DNA of 47,096 bases from Bacteroidales bacterium (GTDB taxonomy: Bacteria; Bacteroidota; Bacteroidia; Bacteroidales; UBA932), in the NCBI GenBank assembly GCA_023667095.1, contig JAMPAT010000002.1, positions 1-47,096 of the forward strand, written 5' to 3'. Within the stretch, counting starts at the first letter, position 1, and each line of letters starts with the position of its first letter. The translations under genes were made by a program, and so were the position numbers. Of this stretch, positions 33,179-41,405 are shown piece after piece. A model generated the notes under the pieces. The model worked only from the letters and a program-made list of their open reading frames with translations. It searched no databases and was not told where the DNA came from.

Positions 33179-35707
33179 ATGAAGCATATAACAATCGATT
33201 ACGGAATAGACCTGGGGACTACAAACTCAGCAATATGTAGAATGGAACAAGGCGTACCTGCCATAATCCGTTCTGACAATGGAATGGAGACAATGCCATC
33301 GTGCATATCGTTCAAGAAGAGTGGATCACTTAATGTCGGATATTCCGCATATTCTGATCTTGGCCACACAAAATTGCGTGCGCTGAAGAAAAAATCTGCT
33401 CTAACAGCCAATTCCTGCACGGAGTTCAAGCGATTCATGGGTTCTGACATGACATACACGGGTACATATGCAGAACACATCTGGACTCCAGAGGAACTTT
33501 CTGCCCAGATTCTCAAATCTTTGTGCTCTTTCGTCCAGGATGAGAAAGTAACAGCTGCCGTGATTACTGTACCGGCAAAGTTTACCGTCAACCAGAAGGA
33601 TGCCACCCTTGAAGCTGCCCACCTTGCCGGACTGGAGCAAGTGGAATTGCTTCAGGAACCGATTGCAGCCTCCATGGCATACGGTCTGAAGGCAGAAGAG
33701 AAAAATGGGATATGGATGGTCTTTGACTTCGGAGGCGGCACCCTTGACATTGCACTCATACATGTCTGCGACGGAATAATGCAGGTATTCGATACCGAAG
33801 GGGACAATTACCTCGGAGGGAAAAATCTTGATGAGGCCATAGTTTCCAAAATCCTTATGCCGGAACTTCTCTCACGCTACGTATTTGACAGCTCTGACAG
33901 TCAACTGACGGGACTGCTTACCGATGCGCTCAAAGTTGTGGCTGAAAGACTTAAGAATGCCTTATCCTATAAAGAATCAGAGACAATCTGCCTGGAAGCA
34001 GGAGACTGGGGTGAAGATGAAGAAGGAGAGGAAATTGAGATGGAGCTGACTATAACAAGGCAACAGCTGAATGCCGCCATCAGGCCAATCCTCCAAAAGG
34101 CCGTGGATGTGTGCAAGAATCTTATGCTCAGAAACAGGATTTCCTATGGTAAATTGTCCCACCTGATCCTTGTCGGTGGCCCGACTTATATACCATTGCT
34201 GCGTGAGATGCTTCGGGAGCAGGTAACAGGAAATGTGGAGACCGGTATTGATCCGATGACAGCAGTCGCACGTGGAGCAGCAGTATATGCTGCAACAATC
34301 CCTCTGAAAAGACGGGAGACTATTGAAGATGACAGTAATGATGTGCAACTTGAAATAGACTTTGAGACCACTACAGTTGACAATGAGACCTATGTCACTG
34401 TCCATTCAAAGAATGAGATATCCGGCCTGGAAGTCAAACTTATCAGGACAGAAGACGGTTGGGAAAGTGCGCCTTGTACAATTGGGCCGAAAGGAGGACT
34501 TATCATAGCCGGACTCCTGGACGGCAGGCCAAATATATTCGCTGTGACAGCAAAAGTAAATGGAGAAGACGTGGCATGCTTTCCTTCGGAAATAACAATA
34601 ATACAAGGCATTAAAGCAGGATCAGCAATCTTGCCGTACAATATCGGCATTGAAGTATATAGCCCAAAGAAAAAACGTATGGTGTTTACTTCAATGACCG
34701 GACTGGAAAAGAATCGCACGCTCCCGGCATCCGGTATGGTATACGGATTAAAAAACATGTCCGAAATCTGTCATGGCAACAAGAATACAGAGTTACACAT
34801 TGCCATATATCAAGGTGACAGCAACGCTGAAGGAAAGACAGCTGCACTTTATGAGTATGTGTCTGATGTTGTCGTCACAGGAAATGATGTGACTAAATTT
34901 ATTTCTAAGGGAAGTCATGTCAATGTAAGGATAGACGTGGACAGATCTGAGATGATGACCGTGACATGCGAATTCCCTGCAACAGGGCAAAATGTCAAGA
35001 AGAAACTTGATACATCGAAACGTCAGCAGGCAAAATCAGAGGAATATCTGAGGGATTTGATTGCACGCATATATTCCCAGCTTAGAAATCTTGACAACGA
35101 ACTGGACGATGACGCGGAACTGCTGAATCTTATGCACAGGCTGAAAATGGTCAAAGAATCACTCGTCACAGGAGTTCAGCTCAAGCAAGTAGAACTTCAT
35201 CTCAAGGAAGTGATGCGCAGTGTAGAGGAATTTGAATCACAATCAGAATGGGACAGATGCCAAAAAGCTCTTAAAGACGCCCTATTCTCGTTACAGATAC
35301 AAGGAGCAAAGCACAGTGAGGATGCTGAAGTCACACGGATGGTAGACAGTTTCTGCGCCCAGGTTGAACGGGTGCTTGAGATAAGGGATGAACGCAAGGC
35401 CAAGTTCCTTCAGCATCAGATTGAGGAATACAAATACGCCATTTCCAAGGACGGGATTTACAGAAATATCATACGATGGGCAGACAGGGAATTTTCAAGC
35501 ATAGAGTGGACGAACAGGGCCAAGGCTCAAAAGCTTGTGATGGTAGCAGCAGACATTCTCCGCAAAAATCCCAATGCTACATTTTTGGAAATCAAGGATA
35601 TAACGGAACAGATTTATGCACTCATCAAACCGGATGAAAAGGAATCCTCCTCTTCTTCTGATAATCTATCCTCCAGAATATCAAAAAACAATATTCTGTC
35701 CATGTAA
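33179..35707 (+). CDS. Hsp70 (DnaK-like) chaperone, extended form
   Basis: 842 residues. The N-terminal Hsp70 ATPase domain is clear: IDLGTTNS (10-17), VPAKF (131-135), VFDFGGGTLDIALIHV (181-196) and LVGGPTYIP (about 334-342). After about residue 380 there is an inserted beta-rich segment (HSKNEISGLEVKLIRTEDGW and on), then a region resembling the Hsp70 substrate-binding domain (ILPYNIGIEVYS, KNRTLPASG, TELHIAIYQGD). A long helical C-terminus (about 615-842) is larger than the usual lid. Standard DnaK is about 640 residues, so this is a specialised chaperone rather than housekeeping DnaK. Operon partner is the J-like gene. Confidence 0.88.
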   Translation: MKHITIDYGIDLGTTNSAICRMEQGVPAIIRSDNGMETMPSCISFKKSGSLNVGYSAYSDLGHTKLRALKKKSALTANSCTEFKRFMGSDMTYTGTYAEHIWTPEELSAQILKSLCSFVQDEKVTAAVITVPAKFTVNQKDATLEAAHLAGLEQVELLQEPIAASMAYGLKAEEKNGIWMVFDFGGGTLDIALIHVCDGIMQVFDTEGDNYLGGKNLDEAIVSKILMPELLSRYVFDSSDSQLTGLLTDALKVVAERLKNALSYKESETICLEAGDWGEDEEGEEIEMELTITRQQLNAAIRPILQKAVDVCKNLMLRNRISYGKLSHLILVGGPTYIPLLREMLREQVTGNVETGIDPMTAVARGAAVYAATIPLKRRETIEDDSNDVQLEIDFETTTVDNETYVTVHSKNEISGLEVKLIRTEDGWESAPCTIGPKGGLIIAGLLDGRPNIFAVTAKVNGEDVACFPSEITIIQGIKAGSAILPYNIGIEVYSPKKKRMVFTSMTGLEKNRTLPASGMVYGLKNMSEICHGNKNTELHIAIYQGDSNAEGKTAALYEYVSDVVVTGNDVTKFISKGSHVNVRIDVDRSEMMTVTCEFPATGQNVKKKLDTSKRQQAKSEEYLRDLIARIYSQLRNLDNELDDDAELLNLMHRLKMVKESLVTGVQLKQVELHLKEVMRSVEEFESQSEWDRCQKALKDALFSLQIQGAKHSEDAEVTRMVDSFCAQVERVLEIRDERKAKFLQHQIEEYKYAISKDGIYRNIIRWADREFSSIEWTNRAKAQKLVMVAADILRKNPNATFLEIKDITEQIYALIKPDEKESSSSSDNLSSRISKNNILSM

Positions 35708-35784
35708 TAAAGGTTCAACATTTTGCCTTTGTATACTCCAGATTTCTGTGCCGATATCATCACAACATAGAAAACATTAAAAAG

Positions 35785-36906
35785 ATGAAAACACAACTGA
35801 CTCAACTGGCAGTTTCATTCTGCACCTTTGCAAGATTGTTTTGGAACATATTTGCCACGGCTATCCAACGTATCTGGAACAGCTGTGTCACCAAAGTCTT
35901 GCGCTTTGCACTTATCTTGAGTTTCACCGGACTGTCTACCGTATTGCTGTACGAATACTACAAGGCAACCTACGGATACGAACACCATTGGTATCAAGAC
36001 TACAGCAAGCGGCTGTCCGACAACATCGTAACCCGCAAGTACAATGACGGCATGACACGGGTATACAACATGAATACCTGCAAATACACAACACGTAAAC
36101 TCGACTGGGTCGCCGATGCACCGGTCCGCGACACTCTGACCGTCTTCAGCCTCAATGGCAAGCGAGGCTTCCTCAATGTCAATGACGGCAGGACAGTAAT
36201 CGAGGCCCAATATGACAAGGCCTGGGTTTTCTCTGAAGGTCTGGCTGCCGTTATCAAAGGTACCAGTATCGGATTCATCAATTCCAAAAATGAGCTTGTC
36301 ATTCCGTTCGGGTACTATTATTCCTATCGCAACGGATGGACAATAGACTACATCTTCCGTGACAGCTACTGCACAATGACAGACTTACGCGGTGCCTGCG
36401 GATTGATTGACAAAGAGGGCAATTGGGTCATAGAGCCACGATACGACTGCATCTGGGCCCCGAACGAAACGGGCTTCCGCATAGTCAAAGATGGAGATAA
36501 GTACGGCCTGCTAAATCCGGAGCTTGAATTTGTGCTCCAGATAGAGTATGACTGTATCGGATTTGCAGAAGACAATGCCGGGATTATATTGTCACAGAAT
36601 GGACGCAAATGGCAGACCGATTTCAGCGGGAATGTCACTCGCCCATTTATAGTGGATGCCACCGACTGGATATACATTCCTGATTACCATAGAGATGAAG
36701 AAGATGAATCAATGGTGCTCTCTGACTATGTCAGATATTGGATAGATGGCAAGGTGGGTGTTCTGCACCGGGATGAAGGACGGATTGTCATACCTGCAAT
36801 CTACGAATCAGTCAATATGCTGTCCGGGACTTTGTTTGAGGTCCAACTGCGCCAAGGAGGGAGCTTTATACTGATAGACGCAGACGGCAATATCGTTGAA
36901 AACTGA
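35785..36906 (+). CDS. WG-repeat membrane protein
   Basis: 373 residues: a hydrophobic helix at about 40-60 (LRFALILSFTGLSTVLLYEYYK), then WG/beta repeats such as GKRGFLNVNDGRTVIEAQYD, GACGLIDKEGNWVIEPRYD and GKVGVLHRDEGRIVIPAIYE. WG repeats form beta-propeller-like modules that bind unknown ligands. It ends the long operon, 78 bp after the Hsp70 gene. The beta-repeat part probably faces outside the inner membrane; orientation is inferred. Confidence 0.8.
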   Translation: MKTQLTQLAVSFCTFARLFWNIFATAIQRIWNSCVTKVLRFALILSFTGLSTVLLYEYYKATYGYEHHWYQDYSKRLSDNIVTRKYNDGMTRVYNMNTCKYTTRKLDWVADAPVRDTLTVFSLNGKRGFLNVNDGRTVIEAQYDKAWVFSEGLAAVIKGTSIGFINSKNELVIPFGYYYSYRNGWTIDYIFRDSYCTMTDLRGACGLIDKEGNWVIEPRYDCIWAPNETGFRIVKDGDKYGLLNPELEFVLQIEYDCIGFAEDNAGIILSQNGRKWQTDFSGNVTRPFIVDATDWIYIPDYHRDEEDESMVLSDYVRYWIDGKVGVLHRDEGRIVIPAIYESVNMLSGTLFEVQLRQGGSFILIDADGNIVEN

Positions 36907-37491
36907 ATATAGACGGAAGGAATGCCGTCGTCCGGATTCCACCTTTGGAGAATTTTCCGGACATCAGATGCTGCTGACTTCTTATGAATTCATCACCAGG
37001 AACCATCTTAATCCTGGTATGGTCAAGAGTCTGATGCCTGTCTCCGGACTACATATTCGGTGAAGTGAAAAAGATTGAAGTCAATTAAAATGTAGACTAC
37101 ACCCGTCATGGTAAGCATCAAGGGAAATCTGAGATAACCGTTGCTATGTACTGCACAATCAGAGAAGCAGCGTATCTGACGAAAGAGCATACCGCATACA
37201 CTGGTTCTATTTTCTGCTGAAATGTTTTTCTCCAGCCATACTGAAGATGCTGTTCCCGAAATAGTCCGCATTGAATTGCAGAAAATGGAGCAGAAACAAA
37301 AATCAGAACCGTTCAGCCGCTGCAAAATGTAACCCTTTATCTGAGTGCTACTTACACAGACACGGGTATCCCTATTGGAGCACCCTCGTTTACATAAGAC
37401 ATTAGTCCACTGCAAATTACATTTTGCAATCACTCCTGGTTCTCCAGCCAATAGCGCAACAAAAGCGTCAACCAGCCACAAATATGGCCAC
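36907..37491. other. Gene-free stretch after the accessory operon
   Basis: Short translated pieces (for example ATG 37222, MFFSSHTEDAVPEIVRIELQ) look protein-like but are not recognisable, and no long frame is convincing. Probably decayed sequence marking the right edge of the accessory region. No attachment site or terminal repeat matching the left side was found. Confidence 0.5.
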
Positions 37492-37521
37492 AAAAAGAAG
37501 ACGGCCATAACGACCGTCTTC
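37492..37521 (-). terminator. Intrinsic terminator of the lipoprotein gene
   Basis: On the minus strand GAAGACGG and CCGTCTTC (37514-37521 and 37497-37504) form a perfect 8-bp stem with a 9-nt loop, followed by TTTTTG. It lies 21 bp beyond the stop of the frameshifted lipoprotein gene at 37542. Confidence 0.75.
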
Positions 37522-37541
37522 AATTCATATTTATGGCAAAC

Positions 37542-37990
37542 CTATTTCAATCTCCTGTACACCCACCATTCATGACCCTCTTCATAGCTATGAAGGACAA
37601 GCATATCTCCCGTCAGCTCCACTTTTATGCTACTTTTTTCATTTGGTGAATCAGCATAATGGAAATTCAGGATACCTGATTCACTGTCATACACATAGAC
37701 GATAAAATAATATTATCCGCATAATAATCGTCCTCATCAACCTCCCAGACTCCAGTTCCATCCTCCCTGAGGATTATGACTTTGTGATCCATGTCATCAC
37801 CGGTCTCCGAACCTCCATCCCAGTTATATGATTCCTTGACCCATGTTCCGGCAATGGAAACCATAAGCTGTCCTGGAATATCCTCCCCGTCTTCTCCATT
37901 CCCATTTCCCTCCGGCTTTGTATCATCCTTAAGTTCACAGGCCGAAAGACAGGCAGCCACGGCCACAAGCAAGCATACAAATTTTCTCAT
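37542..37990 (-). pseudogene. Frameshifted lipocalin-like lipoprotein
   Basis: The 5' part starts at ATG 37990 with a lipoprotein signal (LLVAVAACLSAC) and reads on through SIAGTWVKESYNWDGG, a lipocalin-like start, to GVWEVDEDDYYADN. It then stops at 37667-37669. In another frame the protein resumes without an ATG: YFIVYVYDSESGILNFHYAD, then KVELTGDMLVLHSYEEG, to a stop at 37542 with a terminator beyond. One indel near 37695-37710 would join the two into a normal ~150-residue lipoprotein. Either a real pseudogene or an assembly error. Confidence 0.65.
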
Positions 37991-38032
37991 AATTACTGTT
38001 TCTAATTGATTGTCAAATAATTTTCCCGACGG

Positions 38033-38040
38033 CAAAGATA
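38033..38040 (-). promoter_or_regulatory. Promoter box for the lipoprotein gene
   Basis: Minus strand TATCTTTG (complement of 38033-38040) is an exact TAnnTTTG, about 43 bp before ATG 37990. No convincing -33 TTTG was found at the usual distance. Confidence 0.4.
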
Positions 38041-38111
38041 ATTAAAGTTCGCAGTTTTTGTCGCATCCATTCTTCTAATTTCAATAAAGAGGAATGAATA
38101 AAACATATCTT

Positions 38112-38696
38112 TTACCACTCGAAACCCAAGCGGAACAAAATTGCCCCACAATACTCAGCTCCGGTTTCACCATCTATGCTGAAATTAAGGCCAAGTCCAT
38201 TCTTGATTATCCATCTTACGCCCAAAGATCCAGACGCATAGGCAAGTACCCCTTCTATTCCATTAACCTCCATTCCGATGCGACAACCGATATAAGGTGT
38301 CACCTTTCTGTCAAGCAAGTACCCCCTGGCATCAGCAAAGCAACGGAAGGCATTATATTCAATTGAATAGTACGTTATTCTATGTAGGTTCCAATAATAA
38401 TCATAATATTCGGTATGATAAAAACCAATTCCACCTCCTAAGAAGAAATATGGATTAAAGTTATATCCATGAGTCGTGGACAGAATTACTGCACCTTCAT
38501 CATCGCAAAAATCCAGGCCACCTCCAGCTTCAAACATTCCACGGTAACCTCTTTTAGCATAATTGCCACCACCTGTTCCGAAAGAATTGCCATAAGCAAA
38601 GTTCCCTGTGCCCACATAACGCCTTTGTGCACTTATTGTTTCTGCATACAGTATTCCGGCTATAGCCAGAGAAATAAAAAATACAAAATTTTTCAT
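38112..38696 (-). CDS. Outer-membrane beta-barrel-like protein
   Basis: 194 residues with signal peptide (KNFVFFISLAIAGILYAETISAQ), then Gly/aromatic-rich alternating strands (YNFNPYFFLGGGIGFYHTEYYD, TPYIGCRIGMEV, GSLGVRWIIKNGLGLNFSID) and a terminal aromatic residue (LFRLGFEW). Typical of small porin-like barrels (OmpA/OprF-like beta domain). It follows the propeller gene by 10 bp on the same strand, so they are probably one operon. Confidence 0.65.
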   Translation of the reverse strand: MKNFVFFISLAIAGILYAETISAQRRYVGTGNFAYGNSFGTGGGNYAKRGYRGMFEAGGGLDFCDDEGAVILSTTHGYNFNPYFFLGGGIGFYHTEYYDYYWNLHRITYYSIEYNAFRCFADARGYLLDRKVTPYIGCRIGMEVNGIEGVLAYASGSLGVRWIIKNGLGLNFSIDGETGAEYCGAILFRLGFEW

Positions 38697-38706
38697 CAGA
38701 ACTCAG

Positions 38707-39702
38707 TTAAAGGTCAAAGCGTATTTTCCATATATTGAAAGCATTATTGGCACTTGCCCTTGAAGAGATGAAATATATGGATTTTCCATCAGCAGACCAT
38801 ACAGGACAACAGTCATCTGCAGGATGGTAAGTCAACTGGACAAAACCGGTACCATCAATCTTGACTGCAAAAATATCAAGGTTGTTCTTCTTTGAAATTG
38901 ATGATTTGCTGTTGCCTTGGCACAATATCCATTGGCCGTCAGGAGATACGACCGGATTTGTGAAGCCACGGTTTTTATCTGTCAATATAAGTGTTTCCTG
39001 ACCTTTCTGATAATTTACAAGCCATAGTTCACTTGTGCCGAAACTTGAATTACGGACACAGACAAAAGAGTCATTTCCGTCTCCTATTGGATACGGATTA
39101 TACCCTTGGCAGCATGAAGTAAGTGCCCCTGTTGCAATATCATATGACCATACAAATGCACCGGAATTGTCTATTCTGGTAAAATATAGCGTCTTCCCGT
39201 CAGCAGAAAGAATAGGATTACAGTCATTATTATTGCTGGTTATCTGCCGCATTATGCTTCCTATATGCGCATTAGTGGCAGAAATCTGACACCTGCGTGC
39301 TTCTACGGCATCTCCAAAATAAAGATTCCCATCTACTCCCCATGAGAAATCGCCCACTGAACGGAATGTCCTCTGAGTTGCTGTGCCCTGTGGACCTGCC
39401 TTGCGTATCATTATATTCCACTGGTTGTTTATCAGTGACTCATACGCCAGTTCATTGCCCTCTGGAGAAATAGCCAATAACCTTACAGTACTCCATGAGA
39501 AGTTGGCATTCTTACATATACCCGTTGCAGGATTTACAACAAAAGAGGAACTGACAGACTGATTTCCTGCAACTGAATTTGCTGACTCATCAGTAATCTT
39601 CATTACATTCAAGCCACTTTCTTCAGGCGCATAGCTGGCAAGATATTTAGGTCCGCCACAAGAAACAAGAGACAATAGCGATATAGCCATTACCCCCCCC
39701 AT
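38707..39702 (-). CDS. TolB-like (PD40) propeller lipoprotein
   Basis: 331 residues as written from ATG 39702. Lipid cysteine in LLSLVSCGG; then repeated PD40/WD40-like blades (LLAISPEGNELAYESL, PILSADGKTLYFTRID, NPVVSPDGQWILCQG, PVWSADGKSIYFISSR), as in TolB-type propellers. The start is odd: a G8 run (minus strand 39693-39700) shifts the better start MKKILYG out of frame, leaving a signal that lacks its positively charged end. With seven Gs the gene would begin at ATG 39718 with a standard lipoprotein signal. A promoter box lies upstream (39775-39782). Confidence 0.8.
   Translation of the reverse strand: MGGVMAISLLSLVSCGGPKYLASYAPEESGLNVMKITDESANSVAGNQSVSSSFVVNPATGICKNANFSWSTVRLLAISPEGNELAYESLINNQWNIMIRKAGPQGTATQRTFRSVGDFSWGVDGNLYFGDAVEARRCQISATNAHIGSIMRQITSNNNDCNPILSADGKTLYFTRIDNSGAFVWSYDIATGALTSCCQGYNPYPIGDGNDSFVCVRNSSFGTSELWLVNYQKGQETLILTDKNRGFTNPVVSPDGQWILCQGNSKSSISKKNNLDIFAVKIDGTGFVQLTYHPADDCCPVWSADGKSIYFISSRASANNAFNIWKIRFDL
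39693..39700 (-). repeat. G8 homopolymer tract at a gene start
   Basis: Eight consecutive Cs on the plus strand (Gs on the coding strand) within the signal-peptide codons of the propeller lipoprotein. Loss of one base would restore the MKKI start into frame; long G tracts at gene starts are a known route of slipped-strand phase variation, but sequencing error is a competing explanation. Confidence 0.75.
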
Positions 39703-39774
39703 ACAAGATTTTTTTCATATCTACTTCGTTTAAAGATGTCAATAAATGGAAAGGGGATTCCTAATCATACCGCG

Positions 39775-39807
39775 CAAAGGTAAACAAAAAATCATAACAA
39801 ATGCAAT
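39775..39807 (-). promoter_or_regulatory. Promoter candidate for propeller lipoprotein
   Basis: Minus strand ATTG (39804-39807) and TACCTTTG (39775-39782) with a 21-nt spacer; the -7 box is exact and the -33 has one mismatch. The leader to ATG 39718 would be about 50 nt. Confidence 0.55.
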
Positions 39808-39944
39808 ATGTCCGGAAAATTAATTGTATTTGTACAGCCATGCAACCGGAAAGCAACAGGTAAATCGTGAAGCCCATTGAGGACTGGGCCAGAATCCAGC
39901 TGCTCCTTCCACCGTACCGGCCACATTTCCAGGAACAGTATCCA

Positions 39945-39986
39945 TTAACCTGCACATTAATTCCATTATTAATGGCATGCAGTTAA
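39945..39986. promoter_or_regulatory. Imperfect dyad upstream of SGNH gene
   Basis: TTAACCTGCACATTAAT and its imperfect inverted partner (ATTAATGGCATGCAGTTAA) meet around 39965, about 110 bp before the SGNH gene start. Looks like an operator for a dimeric regulator; no regulator gene is nearby. Confidence 0.3.
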
Positions 39987-40097
39987 TTTTGTCCCGGAAA
40001 GGCATTTAAACATCCTCACCGCATACAGGTATTACAACTTGACCGGAAAATTCCCGGACTACGCATTTGCGCATCAGGCTAAAATATTATAAATATT

Positions 40098-41405
40098 ATG
40101 AAAAAAGCACTTACCTCCATTCTGATTCTTGCCCTTGGCCATTCCTGCCTTAATGGACAGGAGATTTTTTTGCCGTCGACACTCTACGTAATCTGCGATT
40201 GTGAGAATAAGACTGTTCTCTATCCTGAAGGATTTATTGCAAGATGCGGCCAATCATTAGATTTTGAAGGCAAAAGAGAATTGGCAATCAGTGCAGAAAC
40301 TGATTCTATTACAATATCATCCAAAGAAGCGTGGAAAAAGCGCATCAAGACAGACATTATTCCTGCGTACATGTCGCATATCCCATCCGGAGCCAAGGCC
40401 AGGGTGCTGTGTATCGGGGAAAGCACTACGGCAATGCAGTGCAGAAATCCCTGCACAGAAGAGGGCAGTCCCAAGAACTGGGTCGCCCTTGTCCAGGAAA
40501 TCCTGTCTCCTGCTATCCATGTGACAGGTGACATCGGGCACGGAGGATGGAGCAGCTATACCTATCTCAATTGGCCATGTGCGGCCAAACTAGACAAAAA
40601 TGCACCTGTCTCATTCTTTAAAATGGAGACAATGTGGTATGCACTTGGGCTATATACCCGGACCGGGCAGGAATTCAATGCAAGCACAGAACAATTGTCA
40701 TTGATTGCACTGACTCCATTTGGAAAATACAAGATGGACGGACATCCGCAACTATGGAAACTGGTGCAGCATTTGGGAAAACGGGAAGGATATCCCAAGT
40801 TCGTGAATATGGATAATTATGACGGCTCTTCCGTACAAATTGCCCAGCTGCATCAATGGGCAGAGGAACTGATGGACAATCCCCAAAACCCTTTCTATGA
40901 CAAGGCGACTGCACGAAGCACAGACCATGCATTCAGTCTGGAAACTTTCCTGGAACGGAGCGGAGAGCAGGCACCTACTCACGTGGTATTGAACATAGGC
41001 ATCAATGACGGTGACGGCTCAAACTCGCCAGCAAGCAGCCGGGAATGTTTCGAAAAACTGTTAAAGTGTTTTGGCAATCTCCCTGTTGCACATTTTGTCA
41101 ACAGGTGGCCAGGTGTCTGTGACCCTGATTCATGGCAGGAAGCCAGATGCCGAAAATACGATGTAAACGGCAACACAGCCAATCTGCTGAGGCTTCAGAA
41201 AGAATGGAGGACAGTGACAGCCGCAAATGACAATTGGTATGAATTGGATGTATGGCATTGCCAATATCCCGCATCACAATCAGATGAGAAGATGGAAGAC
41301 GGCATATTGGATTGCAGCCGAAATGACGTTCATACCGGATATATGGGCATTGTCACTTCGGCTTGGCAAGTGGCAGGATGGCTGTGCCATTGTCTATCTT
41401 CTTAA
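40098..41405 (+). CDS. SGNH/GDSL-family hydrolase (secreted esterase)
   Basis: 435 residues with signal peptide (ALTSILILALGHSC; a cysteine at about 17 might lipidate). SGNH blocks are visible: VLCIGESTTAM (nucleophile Ser about 109), GHGGWSSY (about 156-163), NIGINDGDG (about 306-314; Asn of block III) and DVHTGYMG (block V Asp/His) near the C-terminus. Such enzymes remove acyl groups, often acetyl, from glycans. The gene converges on the GH92 genes and shares stop-codon bases with them, fitting a glycan-degradation locus. Substrate is not shown. Confidence 0.8.
   Translation: MKKALTSILILALGHSCLNGQEIFLPSTLYVICDCENKTVLYPEGFIARCGQSLDFEGKRELAISAETDSITISSKEAWKKRIKTDIIPAYMSHIPSGAKARVLCIGESTTAMQCRNPCTEEGSPKNWVALVQEILSPAIHVTGDIGHGGWSSYTYLNWPCAAKLDKNAPVSFFKMETMWYALGLYTRTGQEFNASTEQLSLIALTPFGKYKMDGHPQLWKLVQHLGKREGYPKFVNMDNYDGSSVQIAQLHQWAEELMDNPQNPFYDKATARSTDHAFSLETFLERSGEQAPTHVVLNIGINDGDGSNSPASSRECFEKLLKCFGNLPVAHFVNRWPGVCDPDSWQEARCRKYDVNGNTANLLRLQKEWRTVTAANDNWYELDVWHCQYPASQSDEKMEDGILDCSRNDVHTGYMGIVTSAWQVAGWLCHCLSS

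Noticed and set aside
17023..36906. Integrative element with attL/attR around the operon
   Set aside because: The 18-bp repeat is inverted and adjacent, not direct and distant; no matching repeat or tRNA was seen near the right end, and no conjugation genes are present.
18443..36906. Contractile injection or gas-vesicle cluster
   Set aside because: No sheath, baseplate, spike, GvpA or GvpF/L protein could be identified; the AAA+ ATPase and amphipathic protein alone are not enough.
37023..37523. 166-residue minus-strand frame after the accessory operon
   Set aside because: Starts right on the terminator hairpin, has scattered cysteines and no coherent domain; composition is unlike neighbours.
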